From assembly GCF_030068605.1 (NCBI RefSeq), contig NZ_JASJOU010000011.1:186001-250000 (forward strand): a stretch of DNA of 64,000 nucleotides. The letters run 5' to 3'. The notes under the pieces are model-generated. The model was not told the origin of the DNA. It searched no databases and was given only the letters and a program-made list of their open reading frames with translations. This stretch comes from Xanthocytophaga agilis. GTDB lineage: Bacteria; Bacteroidota; Bacteroidia; Cytophagales; 172606-1. Both the position numbers and the translations under genes were made by a program. Below are positions 44,148 to 54,421 of this stretch, piece by piece (positions within the stretch are counted from its first letter, which is position 1; every line of letters starts with the position of its first letter).

Positions 44148-45128
44148 TTACAGAGTAACAGCCTCTTTATTATACTTGTTACGGTATTCTACAGGTGATA
44201 GTCCGGTAATCTTTTTAAATACTGTACGAAAGGCTTTCATATCAGAGTAGCCTACATCAAACATCAGCTCGTTGACACTTTTCCGGCTAGTTTCAAGATC
44301 TTTTTTAACTGCTTCTATTTTTACTCGTTGAATATATTCTACTACTGTGTTGGAAGTAGCCTTCTTGAATCTACGTTCAAAATTACGTCTTCCCAGAGCA
44401 AAGGTAGATGTGAGTTGTTCAATAGTGATTTTTTCCTGATAGTTTTGTTCAATAAATTCCTGCGCTTTCCGGATTGGTTCATCAGCATGCTCCTTTTGTC
44501 CCTGAAATATAGTAAACGACAATTGATTTTCTCTTTCTATTTCAATGGCAAATACCTTGGCAGAAAGTATAGCAATTTCTTTTCCTGCATATTTTTCAAT
44601 CAGATGCAGAATAAGGTTCATATAGGAAAAAGCACCACCACTGGAATAAATGCCATATTCGTCTGTAATAATTTTCTCAGTAACAAGTTCTACATCCGGA
44701 AACAACTGACGAAACTGATTGGCAGCCAACCAGTGAGTAGCACACTTTCTGCCTTTTAACAAACCTGTAGAAGCTAGCAGAAAAGCTCCCAGACACAAAC
44801 TTGCAACTTCTGCGCCTTGTGTATATTGCTCTTTAATCCAGGGAATAAAATCCTTGTTCTTTTCCAATGCTTCCTGAATATCGCCATCCAGAGCTGGAAT
44901 AATAATCAGATCAGTCTTTTTCACATCGCTAAAAGTCATATCTGCATTGGCTGTAAATAATCCGCCACTTAAGGGTGTTTCCTTTGATAACCCCACTAAC
45001 TGAACATGAAACAAAGGCTTTGCGCCTCTGGCTTTCATAAATGTATTTACTTGTGTAAGTAGCTGGCGAGAACCTTCCAGACTACCCAGAATGGCTCCCT
45101 GTGGTACTAATATCGATATGTGTTTCAT
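44148..45128 (-). CDS. GlxA-type AraC regulator with DJ-1/PfpI domain
   Basis: The start at 45128 (MKHISILVPQGAILGSLEGS) is preferred over 45143, giving 326 residues. The N-terminal DJ-1/PfpI domain (about 1-190) has the nucleophile elbow EVASLCLGAFLLASTGLLKG with a cysteine, and later ATHWL and GGAFSYMN. The C-terminal AraC HTH (about 220-320) reads TIEQLTSTFALGRRNFERRFKK and VNELMFDVGYSDMKAFRTVFKK. GlxA-like regulators sense metabolites through the DJ-1 part. No target is adjacent. Confidence 0.9.
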   Translation of the reverse strand: MKHISILVPQGAILGSLEGSRQLLTQVNTFMKARGAKPLFHVQLVGLSKETPLSGGLFTANADMTFSDVKKTDLIIIPALDGDIQEALEKNKDFIPWIKEQYTQGAEVASLCLGAFLLASTGLLKGRKCATHWLAANQFRQLFPDVELVTEKIITDEYGIYSSGGAFSYMNLILHLIEKYAGKEIAILSAKVFAIEIERENQLSFTIFQGQKEHADEPIRKAQEFIEQNYQEKITIEQLTSTFALGRRNFERRFKKATSNTVVEYIQRVKIEAVKKDLETSRKSVNELMFDVGYSDMKAFRTVFKKITGLSPVEYRNKYNKEAVTL

Positions 45129-45306
45129 ACAATAAAAATACAAAAAAGCACTATTGAGACCAACTCTTTCTTTCCCAAAGGAAACTTGTTTTATGAGGTT
45201 TTACTCTTCTTTTCTTTTTCAATTTATTTTCTCTTTTGTATATAGCCTTCTACGTTTACATTAACTCTTTTTTTGGAATAAATAGCACAAAACATATTGT
45301 TACTTT

Positions 45307-46275
45307 ATGCCAAAAACTCTACTACTACTTTTGACTCTACTATCTTATATTACAACAAGTGCATGCGCCAACGAATACCATGTGCTCTTAAATGGTCAAA
45401 AAATCGAGACAAGCGGTATAGAAATAGCAAATGGATATGACCTTACGAATCCAGAGCAAATCAAGCAGTTTGAAACAGATTTAATAAAGCTTGACAGTAT
45501 TTGGAAATATATACATGAGATAAAAGCCTATTCCGATTATGGTGTTACACTTATGTATTTAGGAAGATACAATGAAGCTAAAGATGTATTTACTGCTATA
45601 GAAAAGACACATCTTGATTTATACACAACAGCTTCCAATTTAGGAACAGTCTATGAATTGCTTGGAAAGAACGACTCAGCTTACTACTGGATACAGAAAG
45701 ATATTACACTTAACCCGAAATCACATAATGGCTCAGAATAGTTACATTTGAAAATTCTGGAAGTAAAGTTAAAAGGATTATCCTATCTAACGAGCCAATT
45801 TATGCTGGGAACAGACTTAGGTAATGATACAACACCAAAATCTTCCTTAACTACTGAAGAGCTTACAAAACTTCGTAACCATATATCATATCAGCTAAAT
45901 GAACGTATGATGTTTGTCAAAGCACCAGAGCCCATTGTTGCCTTCCTGTTATTTCAACTCGGTAACATCAAAGCCCTCACAGAGGATGTAACCAAAGCAT
46001 TACTAACCTATACAGATGCTTATACTTATGGATACAGAAGTGTATTACTTGCTAAAAGATATCTCAAATTTAAGCAGCTACACAAAGATAGTAATACAAA
46101 ATTAGATAAAGACGCTCTTACAGATCAACAACTGCAAGTAATGCTTCATGTCGAAGAAGATTCCGCCCTAACCTTAGCTATTAACAAATTATCTTCTTTC
46201 AAAACGTATCTGTCAGCAGCTATCCTACTGCTAGGTCTTAGCTGTGTCTATATTGTATTTAGGAACAAGGTCTAG
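45307..46275 (+). pseudogene. TPR-containing exported protein interrupted by an in-frame amber codon
   Basis: Two open segments (45307-45738 and from 45742) are in the same frame and separated only by TAG at 45739-45741. Read through, the 322-residue product has a signal peptide (MPKTLLLLLTLLSYITTSAC), two TPR motifs (about 78-140), a middle helical part and a C-terminal membrane segment (about 295-316) with a short basic tail. The sequence flanking the stop reads NPKSHNGSE(stop)LHLKILEVK. A tryptophan is expected there, so TGG to TAG is the simplest explanation. Downstream translation could restart only at TTG 45748. It sits before the HEAT-like secreted gene. Confidence 0.8.
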
Positions 46276-46306
46276 TATTATAAAACATCTATTTATTTTC
46301 AGAGTT

Positions 46307-47263
46307 ATGAAGAGATTTAATATTTATTTTCTCATGGGTTTTCTATTTACTGGTCTCTCAGCCATGGCTACCACCTGGGATGAACCCTGGCAGGATAAGA
46401 TCATACGAGAAGCGGATAGTTTTGTATTAGCCAAAGTTCTTTCGTTTGACGAAGAAAAAGGAGTAAAAATCAAAATTCTAAAAAATCTGGCAGGAAAAGA
46501 ACTGCCTGTGGAAACAAAGATTACAGGTTTTTATCTTCTTCATCTCTGTAGTCGCTCAGGAAATGAAGGGCCTGAATTTTATTTTAAAGGAGTGGATAGT
46601 TGTTATTTTTTTCTAAAAAAGAATGAAAAAGGCAATCTGGGTATTGCAACTCCCACTTCAGGATATGCAGTTCTAAAAGATGGAAATGTATATGCTACCT
46701 ATCGTCATAGCTATCATCAGGCACTTGTTCTCTCAGATACATATGAACAGACAATGACCGCTATATTCAATAATTATCACGGGTTGACATATGATAAAAA
46801 CTTTATTAAATCCTATGTCGAAAAATATCTATCATTGAAACCTGCAGGCTTTAGCAAAGACGAGATTCCAACTTTTTGTGCACAACATGTAGCCTTGGAA
46901 TCTATTTATCATCTCCAGCTAACCGAGTATTACAATCTTATCTTGCCATTCCTTTATCATGCAGAGAATATGCATAATCAAATTTCTGCTGCCAGAGCCT
47001 TAACATGGTATTATTCCAAAGAAGCTCAGGAAGCACTACTCAAAATGATCGAAGATAAAAATACAAGTATATTTGTGCAAGTTATGTGTATATGGGCGCT
47101 TGAAGACTCCAAACCAGTGGCCCAAAAAGAAAAACTTACCAAGATAGCAAAGGATGCGTCTACTGAAGAAAACGGATTTGGAGGAAATATCATGGATCCA
47201 CGTGTATGTACATCCTTTCCTACTGTAAAAGGAGCGCTCAATGCTATGATACAAAAACTTTAA
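46307..47263 (+). CDS. Secreted protein with HEAT-like C-terminal repeats
   Basis: The start at 46307 gives a clean signal peptide (MKRFNIYFLMGFLFTGLSAM, cleavage after AMA); the longer ORF to 46244 overlaps the broken gene. The protein has 318 residues. The N-terminal half (about 25-150) is a beta-rich domain resembling the 62130 protein in layout (ADSFVLAKVLSF, then DSCYFFLKK). The C-terminal half has helical HEAT-like repeats (AARALTWYYSKEAQEALLKMIED, VMCIWALEDSKP). Function unknown; probably periplasmic. Confidence 0.68.
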   Translation: MKRFNIYFLMGFLFTGLSAMATTWDEPWQDKIIREADSFVLAKVLSFDEEKGVKIKILKNLAGKELPVETKITGFYLLHLCSRSGNEGPEFYFKGVDSCYFFLKKNEKGNLGIATPTSGYAVLKDGNVYATYRHSYHQALVLSDTYEQTMTAIFNNYHGLTYDKNFIKSYVEKYLSLKPAGFSKDEIPTFCAQHVALESIYHLQLTEYYNLILPFLYHAENMHNQISAARALTWYYSKEAQEALLKMIEDKNTSIFVQVMCIWALEDSKPVAQKEKLTKIAKDASTEENGFGGNIMDPRVCTSFPTVKGALNAMIQKL

Positions 47264-47302
47264 TCTATAAAAGGGAATAAAAAATAATATTCTTAATCAT
47301 TT

Positions 47303-47716
47303 ATGCAAACCCAGGAAATAATTGTTGAATATCCCTCACTTTTAAGGAGAATCCAGTCTTCTGTCATTGACATACTAGTGGTGATGTTGTTTATGGTAAT
47401 CTGTACCCAGATTGCAGATAGCTTTGAAAATTTTCCAGTTTGGCTACGGGTAGTATTTATGTTTGCGATTGTTTTGTATGAACCTGTCTGTATTACCTAT
47501 TTCAATACATTGGGGCAATATCTGTTAGGGATACGTGTCAGAGACAACGATTATCCATCAGAACGTATCCCTCTTTTTAAATCCATCATTCGGTTTGCAC
47601 TCAAAACATTTCTTGGATGGTTTGCATTTATCTCAGTTTATAACAACAAACGCAGAAGAGCTTTGCACGATATGGCAGCAGGTAGTATTGTAGTTTCACG
47701 TAAATCCACCCAATAA
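47303..47716 (+). CDS. RDD-family membrane protein
   Basis: The 137-residue protein has the RDD domain: PSLLRRIQSSVIDILVVML (the R-D of helix 1 in the RRIQSSVID segment), then ITYFNTLGQYLLGIRVRDND (the GQYLLGIRV stretch is the classic 'tlGkrllGirV') and RRALHDMAAGSIVV, the terminal D of the RDD signature. Three to four hydrophobic segments. Related proteins have been linked to Na+(Li+,K+)/H+ exchange, but the family is diverse. It follows the HEAT-like gene by 39 bp. Confidence 0.86.
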   Translation: MQTQEIIVEYPSLLRRIQSSVIDILVVMLFMVICTQIADSFENFPVWLRVVFMFAIVLYEPVCITYFNTLGQYLLGIRVRDNDYPSERIPLFKSIIRFALKTFLGWFAFISVYNNKRRRALHDMAAGSIVVSRKSTQ

Positions 47717-47742
47717 TATTGGAATAAACGAATTTTCTTCCA

Positions 47743-50154
47743 TTACCCAATAGGATAAGTTTCTGAAGAAATAACTTGCCCTATCATATTTATAGAAGCT
47801 TCTTCTAATACAACAGTCACCCGAAGCGCTTTTAATCCGGATACTCCCTGAAGTTCTTCCAGCTCCAGAAACTCTACCTTATTTTCCAGCAAGCCCAGGT
47901 TTTGCAAATAGGTAATGTATTCCAGATATTCCGTTTCCTCTTTTTTAGTCAGATATACAAGAGCTATTGTATCTGGTTGAGTAAGACGTTCGGAAGTGTT
48001 TTTGATGTGGACTTTATCAATTCGTTTTTTAATGATCTGGTATCGGATATTATAGGCTCCTTCTACATCAAACTTTCGTTCGTCGTTTCTAAAACTAATA
48101 TCGATAGCAGCAGAACGAATAAAAATAAGTTGAGTGGTCCGTAATGGTTTTTCCAGTTGTGGCAATAAACGATGTGTCATACGGGCAATGGAAACCATTG
48201 CATTCAACTGACCTAATCGTATATTTTTAAGATATAGTGTATTGAAAGGTTTATCAGGAGTAATAGCCTGTCCGATATAGATATCATATTCTATACCATC
48301 TGTACGAAACTTCTCAAAATAACAAGGATAAGCGCCCTGCAACTCCGTCTGAAACTGATCCAGTTGTTGACTAATTGCAGCATTGATAGTTTGCATGGAG
48401 GTTTCCAGCATCCGCCTGTTTTTGTAGGCAATCCCTGTTTCTTCATCTGTTGCCTTCCAATAGGAATCTATTACCGAACGTAGCGTTGGGTTATTTTCGC
48501 GGAAGTAGGTAAGAAACGGCACGATCTCCTCTTCCAGAAATTCGCTGATACGAATATTATCTTCTCTGACTGTTTTGGTTTCTATTGCCTGTATCCAGGT
48601 GGAGCACTTGAAAGTCAGACTATCTACAATAGGTATTGAGACTTGCTTTTTTATCTCTTTTAGAATCTCAATTACTAACTGACACTGCACAATCAGGTCA
48701 GCAACCATAGCTTCATTCCTCTCTATAGTGGAATTACGGATATCGATTCCACCATACAGAGGATATACTTCTTTGAATATAATCTTGTCTGTATATTCTT
48801 TCAGATTATGCTCCTGACTATACATAAAATAACGCCATGCCTCTTCTTTAAATCTCCATTCAACGGCTGATTGCAGTGAGGTAAATCTGTTTTTTATAAT
48901 CTCTTCAATCTTTCTGTTAAAACCATCAATCGTATGTTGTAGAAACTGAGCTAAAACAGGCATAGCCGCATCCAACCTCGCTAAAGCGGAAATAGTAATA
49001 CTATCCTTTTGTTTTGAATACAATTCGAGTATACCTACCATATCTTGTCCATTATAGACAGGTAGCAAAGCATAAGATTCGATATTATTTTCCAGCAAAT
49101 GTTTCATATAGACATTGTCTGGATTTTCTTCCATCATGCGACTATAAAAAACAATCTTAGGCTTTTTTACATATTCTTCCAGCATCCCTGGTAAAATTTC
49201 AATTTCTCCCTTTCGGGCAAAAGCCTTTACCATTACATTATATTGAATATTCTCTTCTGTGAGTACAAGTTTATTATTAATCCGAAAGAAGGGAAGTATG
49301 CCAAACTCTACTGTATTATTTCGGATGAGAACTTTCAATGCACTTACGACTTCTTTTCTATAATACTCATCCGAGTCACCCGGATGCATATGAATAATAG
49401 CATTCTTGATATTTTCAATAGATTGTTGTCCGGTAATATCGGTAAGCGTAAGTACCGAAAAACCCGAAAAAAAGAACTCGGAAAGAGGAAGAAAATTCTT
49501 CAATTTCTGCTTATCAAAGTCTTTTCCATCTGTCTCATTCAGCAATGCCATGATATCCTGTTGTGATACAGGACTTTTTGATTTTACTTCCAGAAAACGG
49601 GTGTCAATATTGATTCGAAAGTAACTAATCAAGCTTGTTTCTTCATCTGGAACTCCAAATACTATTTCAGCTTTAAATAGTGAAGGTATTCCATATATTT
49701 TTTCCAGTATTAGGGAATACACCATCTTCATTCTAATTTTCTCTGTCTCCTTTGTTGTGATAGTTTCTATTACTTCATTTCTGGGCTTTCCGGTAAAACT
49801 ACTTCTTACCAAAGAATAAAAGGTATCTGTCCCAAAGAAAATCTGTGGCCGTAATGGAGTAGCCAAAGCCAAATGTTGCTCATTTTCTTCTGATAAGACA
49901 GGCAACAATAGTGTAACAATGAGTTCAAGCTCTTCCTGGATTTTCGGAATATCAGAAAGACTCACAGGCTCTGCCAACAATGGATTTGCTTCTAGTTTAG
50001 CAAGTGCATGAATCAGAAATATATTTCGAATTTCTTTTTCTGCTTCTACTTTCTTGCGTAAATATTCAATAAAACAACGAAACGACAAGACGGTATCTGC
50101 TTTTTCCAGATCCGTAAAATTGTCACTTGTGAGCTCAATCAAAGTTGCCTGCAT
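47743..50154 (-). CDS. Large GAF-domain protein with unknown conserved C-terminal domain (paralogue 2)
   Basis: The 803-residue cytoplasmic protein shares its whole layout with the 9911-12220 protein: N-terminal helices, a GAF-like middle (about 290-410; MVGILELYSKQKDSI), EVYPLYGGIDIRNSTIERNE near 475, and the C-terminal domain (about 560-795). In that domain FRTDGIEYDIYIGQAI, ISFRNDERKFDVEGAYN, QIIKKRIDKVHIKNT and LEELQGVSGLKALRVTV match the paralogue closely. No output domain is seen. It is monocistronic. A near-consensus -7 box (one base off) lies just upstream of the start. Confidence 0.78.
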   Translation of the reverse strand: MQATLIELTSDNFTDLEKADTVLSFRCFIEYLRKKVEAEKEIRNIFLIHALAKLEANPLLAEPVSLSDIPKIQEELELIVTLLLPVLSEENEQHLALATPLRPQIFFGTDTFYSLVRSSFTGKPRNEVIETITTKETEKIRMKMVYSLILEKIYGIPSLFKAEIVFGVPDEETSLISYFRINIDTRFLEVKSKSPVSQQDIMALLNETDGKDFDKQKLKNFLPLSEFFFSGFSVLTLTDITGQQSIENIKNAIIHMHPGDSDEYYRKEVVSALKVLIRNNTVEFGILPFFRINNKLVLTEENIQYNVMVKAFARKGEIEILPGMLEEYVKKPKIVFYSRMMEENPDNVYMKHLLENNIESYALLPVYNGQDMVGILELYSKQKDSITISALARLDAAMPVLAQFLQHTIDGFNRKIEEIIKNRFTSLQSAVEWRFKEEAWRYFMYSQEHNLKEYTDKIIFKEVYPLYGGIDIRNSTIERNEAMVADLIVQCQLVIEILKEIKKQVSIPIVDSLTFKCSTWIQAIETKTVREDNIRISEFLEEEIVPFLTYFRENNPTLRSVIDSYWKATDEETGIAYKNRRMLETSMQTINAAISQQLDQFQTELQGAYPCYFEKFRTDGIEYDIYIGQAITPDKPFNTLYLKNIRLGQLNAMVSIARMTHRLLPQLEKPLRTTQLIFIRSAAIDISFRNDERKFDVEGAYNIRYQIIKKRIDKVHIKNTSERLTQPDTIALVYLTKKEETEYLEYITYLQNLGLLENKVEFLELEELQGVSGLKALRVTVVLEEASINMIGQVISSETYPIG

Positions 50155-50238
50155 ATCATACCAAAATATAAACTCAAAGCTACATAAAGATTGAATTTTT
50201 ACAACATGTATATAAAACGGTTCAGGAACTGCTGTATA

Positions 50239-51339
50239 CTATTCTAAAAAATAACTGGCAATAGCTTCGCCTTCTTTCAGATTTATAGATACACCACTCA
50301 TATTGGCTGCAATAGCTAGAAATATTCCCTGATCAGGATATACTAACACAAATGTTCTTCCACCTTCCACAACTCCACCATGATGAATCACACGACGGCC
50401 CTTGGGATCAGTTCCCATGCGCCAACCCATACCATATTGAGTATCTTTGCCATCAAATAATTTTTGCGAAGTAAACAACATATCTACAGTTTCCTTATCC
50501 AGAAACTGCCCATTCAACACTTTAGTCGCCATTGTAACCAAATCACTTGGAGTAGATAATAATCCTCCTCCAGCCCACTTATAGCTATTGTCAACCATGG
50601 GTGCATTAACCAGCTTTTTATCGGCATGTTCATAAAAACGTACTCTGTTAACAACAATACTATCACTATAATCAGCTATTGTATTTTTCATCCCTAAAGG
50701 AACGAATACTTCCTGCTTCATATAAGTGATAAAGTCTGTTTTGCTTGCACCCTCTATTACTGCACTTAGAAGATTATAACCATATGAGGAATAATTAAAA
50801 GCAGTTCCTGGCTTAAACAAGAGGCTATCATCCTTAAAAATCATAAGTCCATCTGCAACTTTCGCATACCGTTTAGGATAGTTGATAGGATCTGTACCTC
50901 TATAATGCCGAATACCAGCTGTATGAGTAGCTAGTTGGCGGGCAGTAACAGGATATTTTTTTTCCGGAAAGGCAGAGGTATATCGTTGAATTGAAACATC
51001 CAGATCCAGTTTACCTTGTTGGTACAACTTAGCCATTGCCAGGGAGGTTAACGCTTTGGATACAGATCCTATACGAAAACGGGACTGAGTAGTCACACCT
51101 ACTCCATTTTCCAGATCTGCATAACCAAATCCCTGTGCCCAAAGAATCTTTTCCCGGTTTCCAACACAGATAGAAATACCCGGAATGTCCTGTTTGGCTT
51201 GCAGTGAATCAATGTATTTCTCAGCTTTCCGGAAGGCATTTCTGGCCTGTTTATCAACAATAGCATCTTTGCTATGTAAAATCTGAGCCCACAAGTTGCC
51301 GGAAAGGAGAAATATCCAGAGAAAAGCTAATGGTTTCAT
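50239..51339 (-). CDS. Secreted serine hydrolase (class C beta-lactamase/LACTB-like)
   Basis: The 366-residue protein has a signal peptide (MKPLAFLWIFLLSGNLWAQ). It carries the serine beta-lactamase fold: SxxK in RIGSVSKAL (S about 94), the Tyr motif FNYSSYGYNLL, and HHGGVVEGG in place of KTG. This combination is closest to LACTB-type peptidases/esterases, not to true beta-lactamases. It probably acts on periplasmic peptides or esters. It follows the larger serine hydrolase in the same direction but has a terminator between them. Confidence 0.86.
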   Translation of the reverse strand: MKPLAFLWIFLLSGNLWAQILHSKDAIVDKQARNAFRKAEKYIDSLQAKQDIPGISICVGNREKILWAQGFGYADLENGVGVTTQSRFRIGSVSKALTSLAMAKLYQQGKLDLDVSIQRYTSAFPEKKYPVTARQLATHTAGIRHYRGTDPINYPKRYAKVADGLMIFKDDSLLFKPGTAFNYSSYGYNLLSAVIEGASKTDFITYMKQEVFVPLGMKNTIADYSDSIVVNRVRFYEHADKKLVNAPMVDNSYKWAGGGLLSTPSDLVTMATKVLNGQFLDKETVDMLFTSQKLFDGKDTQYGMGWRMGTDPKGRRVIHHGGVVEGGRTFVLVYPDQGIFLAIAANMSGVSINLKEGEAIASYFLE

Positions 51340-51608
51340 AGATGTAGGGCTTGAGTAGAAAGAGAAATAAGAAATAATTTAGATATGATAATTAACTTTC
51401 ATCTAAGGAAAGTACTAAGAATAACATATTAGGTCTAATAAAAGATAATTCTTTAAAGCATTAAATTACTTTCCCAAATTATTCTAAAATATCTCAGTTT
51501 ATTCTTTATAGTCCTACTGTATTTTCTTATAAACATATGATAAAATAGGGCACAAATCTGAGTAAGACTACACCTTAAAGATTGCAGCAGAGTATACAGA
51601 TCTACAAT

Positions 51609-51654
51609 AAAAAACAGACCTGTTTTTGCCTAGAACAAAAGAGGTCTGTTTTTT
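51609..51654 (-). terminator. Terminator after the larger serine hydrolase gene
   Basis: aaaaaacagacct pairs with aggtctgtttttt around a 20-nt loop that can itself pair. The stop of the 51675 gene is 20 bp before it. The rest of the gap 51340-51608 has no recognised feature. Confidence 0.8.
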
Positions 51655-51674
51655 ATAGCTTATGCTTTATTTTG

Positions 51675-53360
51675 TTATATACCTGTTAATACTGCTGGCA
51701 AAATATAACGTTGCATAATCTTATCTACCTGTGGATGTGCATATGGAGTATTATAAGCAGTTGCAGTAACCACTACTACCAATCCCACTTCTTTGAAAAT
51801 GAATATTTTGTTTCCACCATTTCCACTACAGTAATATGTTTCATAAGAGGCATTACCAACCTGATAGGTTTTATTCCAGAACAGATAGCCATAAGACCCA
51901 CTTCCATCAGGTAAAGCTACTTGCTTTGTCAAAGAAGAATTCACCCATTTTTGCGGAAGAATCTGTTTGTTATTCCATTTGCCTCCATTTAGATAAAGTT
52001 GTCCAAAGCGAGCGAAATCTAGGGAAGCAAGTTGTATTCCACCAGCAGTATTGGCTACATGCTGTGGAGTATATTGCCATCTATAGCTTTTTATTCCCAA
52101 TGGTTTAAACAATTTTTCATCTGCGTATTTTTCAAGTCCACCAGGTACACTCTTGTGTACTACATCTCCCAATACCACCACACCTGCTGTAAAATAATCC
52201 CAATTCTTCTCCATCACTTTGGATTTGTCCATTGGCAGATCCAATGCAAACTTTACCCAATTGTCTGTAGGATACATATTCTCTTCATTACCGGGAGACT
52301 CCGAATTACTATCTGAACCATCAAATCCGGAGCTCATCATCAGTAAACTGCGTAAAGTCACACTGTCTTTTCTGGCTGAATAATTACTAAACTCCTTCAG
52401 GTTATAGAATTGACTTAGTGTTTGATTCTCATTTTTAATGTATCCATCTTTAATGGCAATCCCCATCGCTGCAGAAGCAAAAGTTTTTCCTACGGATCGG
52501 GGATCATGTAATGTGGTTCTGGTTGCTCCATTGAAATACTCTTCCAACACGAGTTGTCCATCTTTAAGAACTACGATGCTGGTAATCTGCTTGAAGGTTT
52601 TCTCTTCAATTTTCTGATTGAGTTCTTTTATTTTCTCTTTGTCGTATTTTAAACTCGAGAGCGAAAACCCACTACCTGGCTGAATAGCTTGTGGCTGTAG
52701 TTTAGCCGGATCTACTTGTGGTTTAATAATAGTTAGATTGATTTCCCCTTGAGCAATGATATTACCTACTACCAGTTCCGGATTCTTTACATAGGGACGA
52801 ATTTCTATTTTTAGCAAATGCGGTTTTCCTACAGTTAGGGCATCTTCACCTCCATAGGCCATAAATCTTCCCCAAAGATATCGACCCCAGGAATCTTCGT
52901 TTTTAGAACTTATAAGAGGTATCTGAAAAACTGTTTTTGTCTTTTTGTTTTCGGGAAGACCTGCTCCAGGGTGTAAATTTTCTTTATAGATCAACGAATT
53001 GTCTACATAGAAACTAAACTGATAGTTGCCCAACCCATTTACTTCATCTGCGGTTAATTTAGGAGCCAGCGGATGAAGATAATTGGTGAGTGAATTATCC
53101 AGATAAGTCCGCATATTTAAATCAACACCTTCCTTTAACTGAAAAGCCTGCAGGAAGTCTGTTTCTTTATATTCCTCAATGGGAATAACTTTTGACATAA
53201 AAGTAATATGACCTACATTGGACTGATGCAAAGGACTGGTAATCCCTTCAGACTTTACTAAATCTGTAGATTGTCCATAAGCTAAAGATTGAACAAACAT
53301 GCATGAAAAGCAGATCAATTTAATGATCAGGAGGTTGAAAGTTTTTTTCATAGGATTCAT
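51675..53360 (-). CDS. Secreted serine hydrolase with N-terminal extension
   Basis: The 561-residue protein has a signal peptide (start at 53360, or at residue 4, 53351). An N-terminal beta-rich domain of about 200 residues has no recognised family. The beta-lactamase domain (about 255-555) follows: SxxK in RSVGKTFASA, a Tyr motif near WDYFTAGVVVLGDVV, and YYCSGNGGNKIF near the end. The fold is the class C/esterase type. Substrate unknown; the extension may bind it. Confidence 0.84.
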   Translation of the reverse strand: MNPMKKTFNLLIIKLICFSCMFVQSLAYGQSTDLVKSEGITSPLHQSNVGHITFMSKVIPIEEYKETDFLQAFQLKEGVDLNMRTYLDNSLTNYLHPLAPKLTADEVNGLGNYQFSFYVDNSLIYKENLHPGAGLPENKKTKTVFQIPLISSKNEDSWGRYLWGRFMAYGGEDALTVGKPHLLKIEIRPYVKNPELVVGNIIAQGEINLTIIKPQVDPAKLQPQAIQPGSGFSLSSLKYDKEKIKELNQKIEEKTFKQITSIVVLKDGQLVLEEYFNGATRTTLHDPRSVGKTFASAAMGIAIKDGYIKNENQTLSQFYNLKEFSNYSARKDSVTLRSLLMMSSGFDGSDSNSESPGNEENMYPTDNWVKFALDLPMDKSKVMEKNWDYFTAGVVVLGDVVHKSVPGGLEKYADEKLFKPLGIKSYRWQYTPQHVANTAGGIQLASLDFARFGQLYLNGGKWNNKQILPQKWVNSSLTKQVALPDGSGSYGYLFWNKTYQVGNASYETYYCSGNGGNKIFIFKEVGLVVVVTATAYNTPYAHPQVDKIMQRYILPAVLTGI

Positions 53361-53423
53361 AGTTAGAAAGACACAAAACTATGTGTACATTCACTAAAAA
53401 AATAGAATAAAATTAACATGGCG

Positions 53424-54230
53424 TCACCTTAGCAATGTTCGGTATTGAGAAGGTGTCATACCATTGAACTCTTTGAAACACCGCAAAAAATGGCTCTGAT
53501 CTGCAAATCCGCAATCCAGAGCTATATCAGTCAGAGACAAGGTCTTATCTGAAAATAATTGCAACGCTTTCTCTATTTTTATTTTCCGCAAATAATTTCC
53601 TAATGTACACCCAAAGTATTTTGGAAACTGACGGGATAGATGAACAGGATGTATCTGTAAGGTATGTGCAAGGTCCTGAAGGCTTTGATTTTCGACTCCA
53701 TTGTAATACAATAGCTCTTTTATCTGATTCACCCATACAGGTTTCTGACCTGTTATAGTGTCCTGATTTCGTTGCATCTCAGCAAAGACCTGTATTAATA
53801 AGGTCTGAATAACCAAAGGAGTATTGCTATCAATAATCTTGGCCTCTTTGAATAGCTGGTAGAACAAAAGTTTTATTTCTGGATTATCAATATGCAGGCT
53901 ACCTTCGGGAATAGTGAGTCCCGAGAAAATACTGTCTGAAAAATGTTTGTTTAGTTCAATATGAAATCCTCTTGTAAACACATCTGGTTTACAATTGTAG
54001 TGAGGTTCTTGCCAATGGTGAAATAGCAGGCTGCCGCTGGTACAGGTATACACTTCCTTCTTGTTGCCTTCAATTAAACCCCCTTGTAGAATAAATGTAA
54101 AGTAAGCATTCTCATGATAATGCCAGTCTACTTTGGGCAGAGTATATACAGTATCTGTGAGTGTAATACCTTCCACTGAAAGCTTCTGGTTTGTATCACC
54201 ATAAAACTGTCCTGTTTCTCGATAGTTCAT
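53424..54230 (-). CDS. AraC-family transcriptional regulator with cupin sensor
   Basis: The 268-residue protein has an N-terminal cupin (about 20-125; KVDWHYHENAYFTFILQGG, with HYHEN, and later HHWQEPHYN). Several histidines occupy metal-ligand-like positions. The C-terminal AraC HTH pair (about 175-265) reads LQDLAHTLQIHPVHLSRQFPKYF and LSLTDIALDCGFADQSHFLRCFKEFNGMTPSQYR. It precedes the serine hydrolase in transcription order and could control it. Confidence 0.88.
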   Translation of the reverse strand: MNYRETGQFYGDTNQKLSVEGITLTDTVYTLPKVDWHYHENAYFTFILQGGLIEGNKKEVYTCTSGSLLFHHWQEPHYNCKPDVFTRGFHIELNKHFSDSIFSGLTIPEGSLHIDNPEIKLLFYQLFKEAKIIDSNTPLVIQTLLIQVFAEMQRNQDTITGQKPVWVNQIKELLYYNGVENQSLQDLAHTLQIHPVHLSRQFPKYFGCTLGNYLRKIKIEKALQLFSDKTLSLTDIALDCGFADQSHFLRCFKEFNGMTPSQYRTLLR

Positions 54231-54421
54231 TTGAATGGGAAGGCTTTCAATAATAATTTGTAGTCGTTATCAGTAAATATATCATTCTCTGATATGCTCC
54301 CTATCCTTTTGGTACAAGCGGTTAAAGAATCGTATGACTTCCCATTAGTAAACAACATCTTCTGGCATTGTTTTTTATCTGATAGTATTGATAATTTATG
54401 TTCTATATAAATAGTACGATT

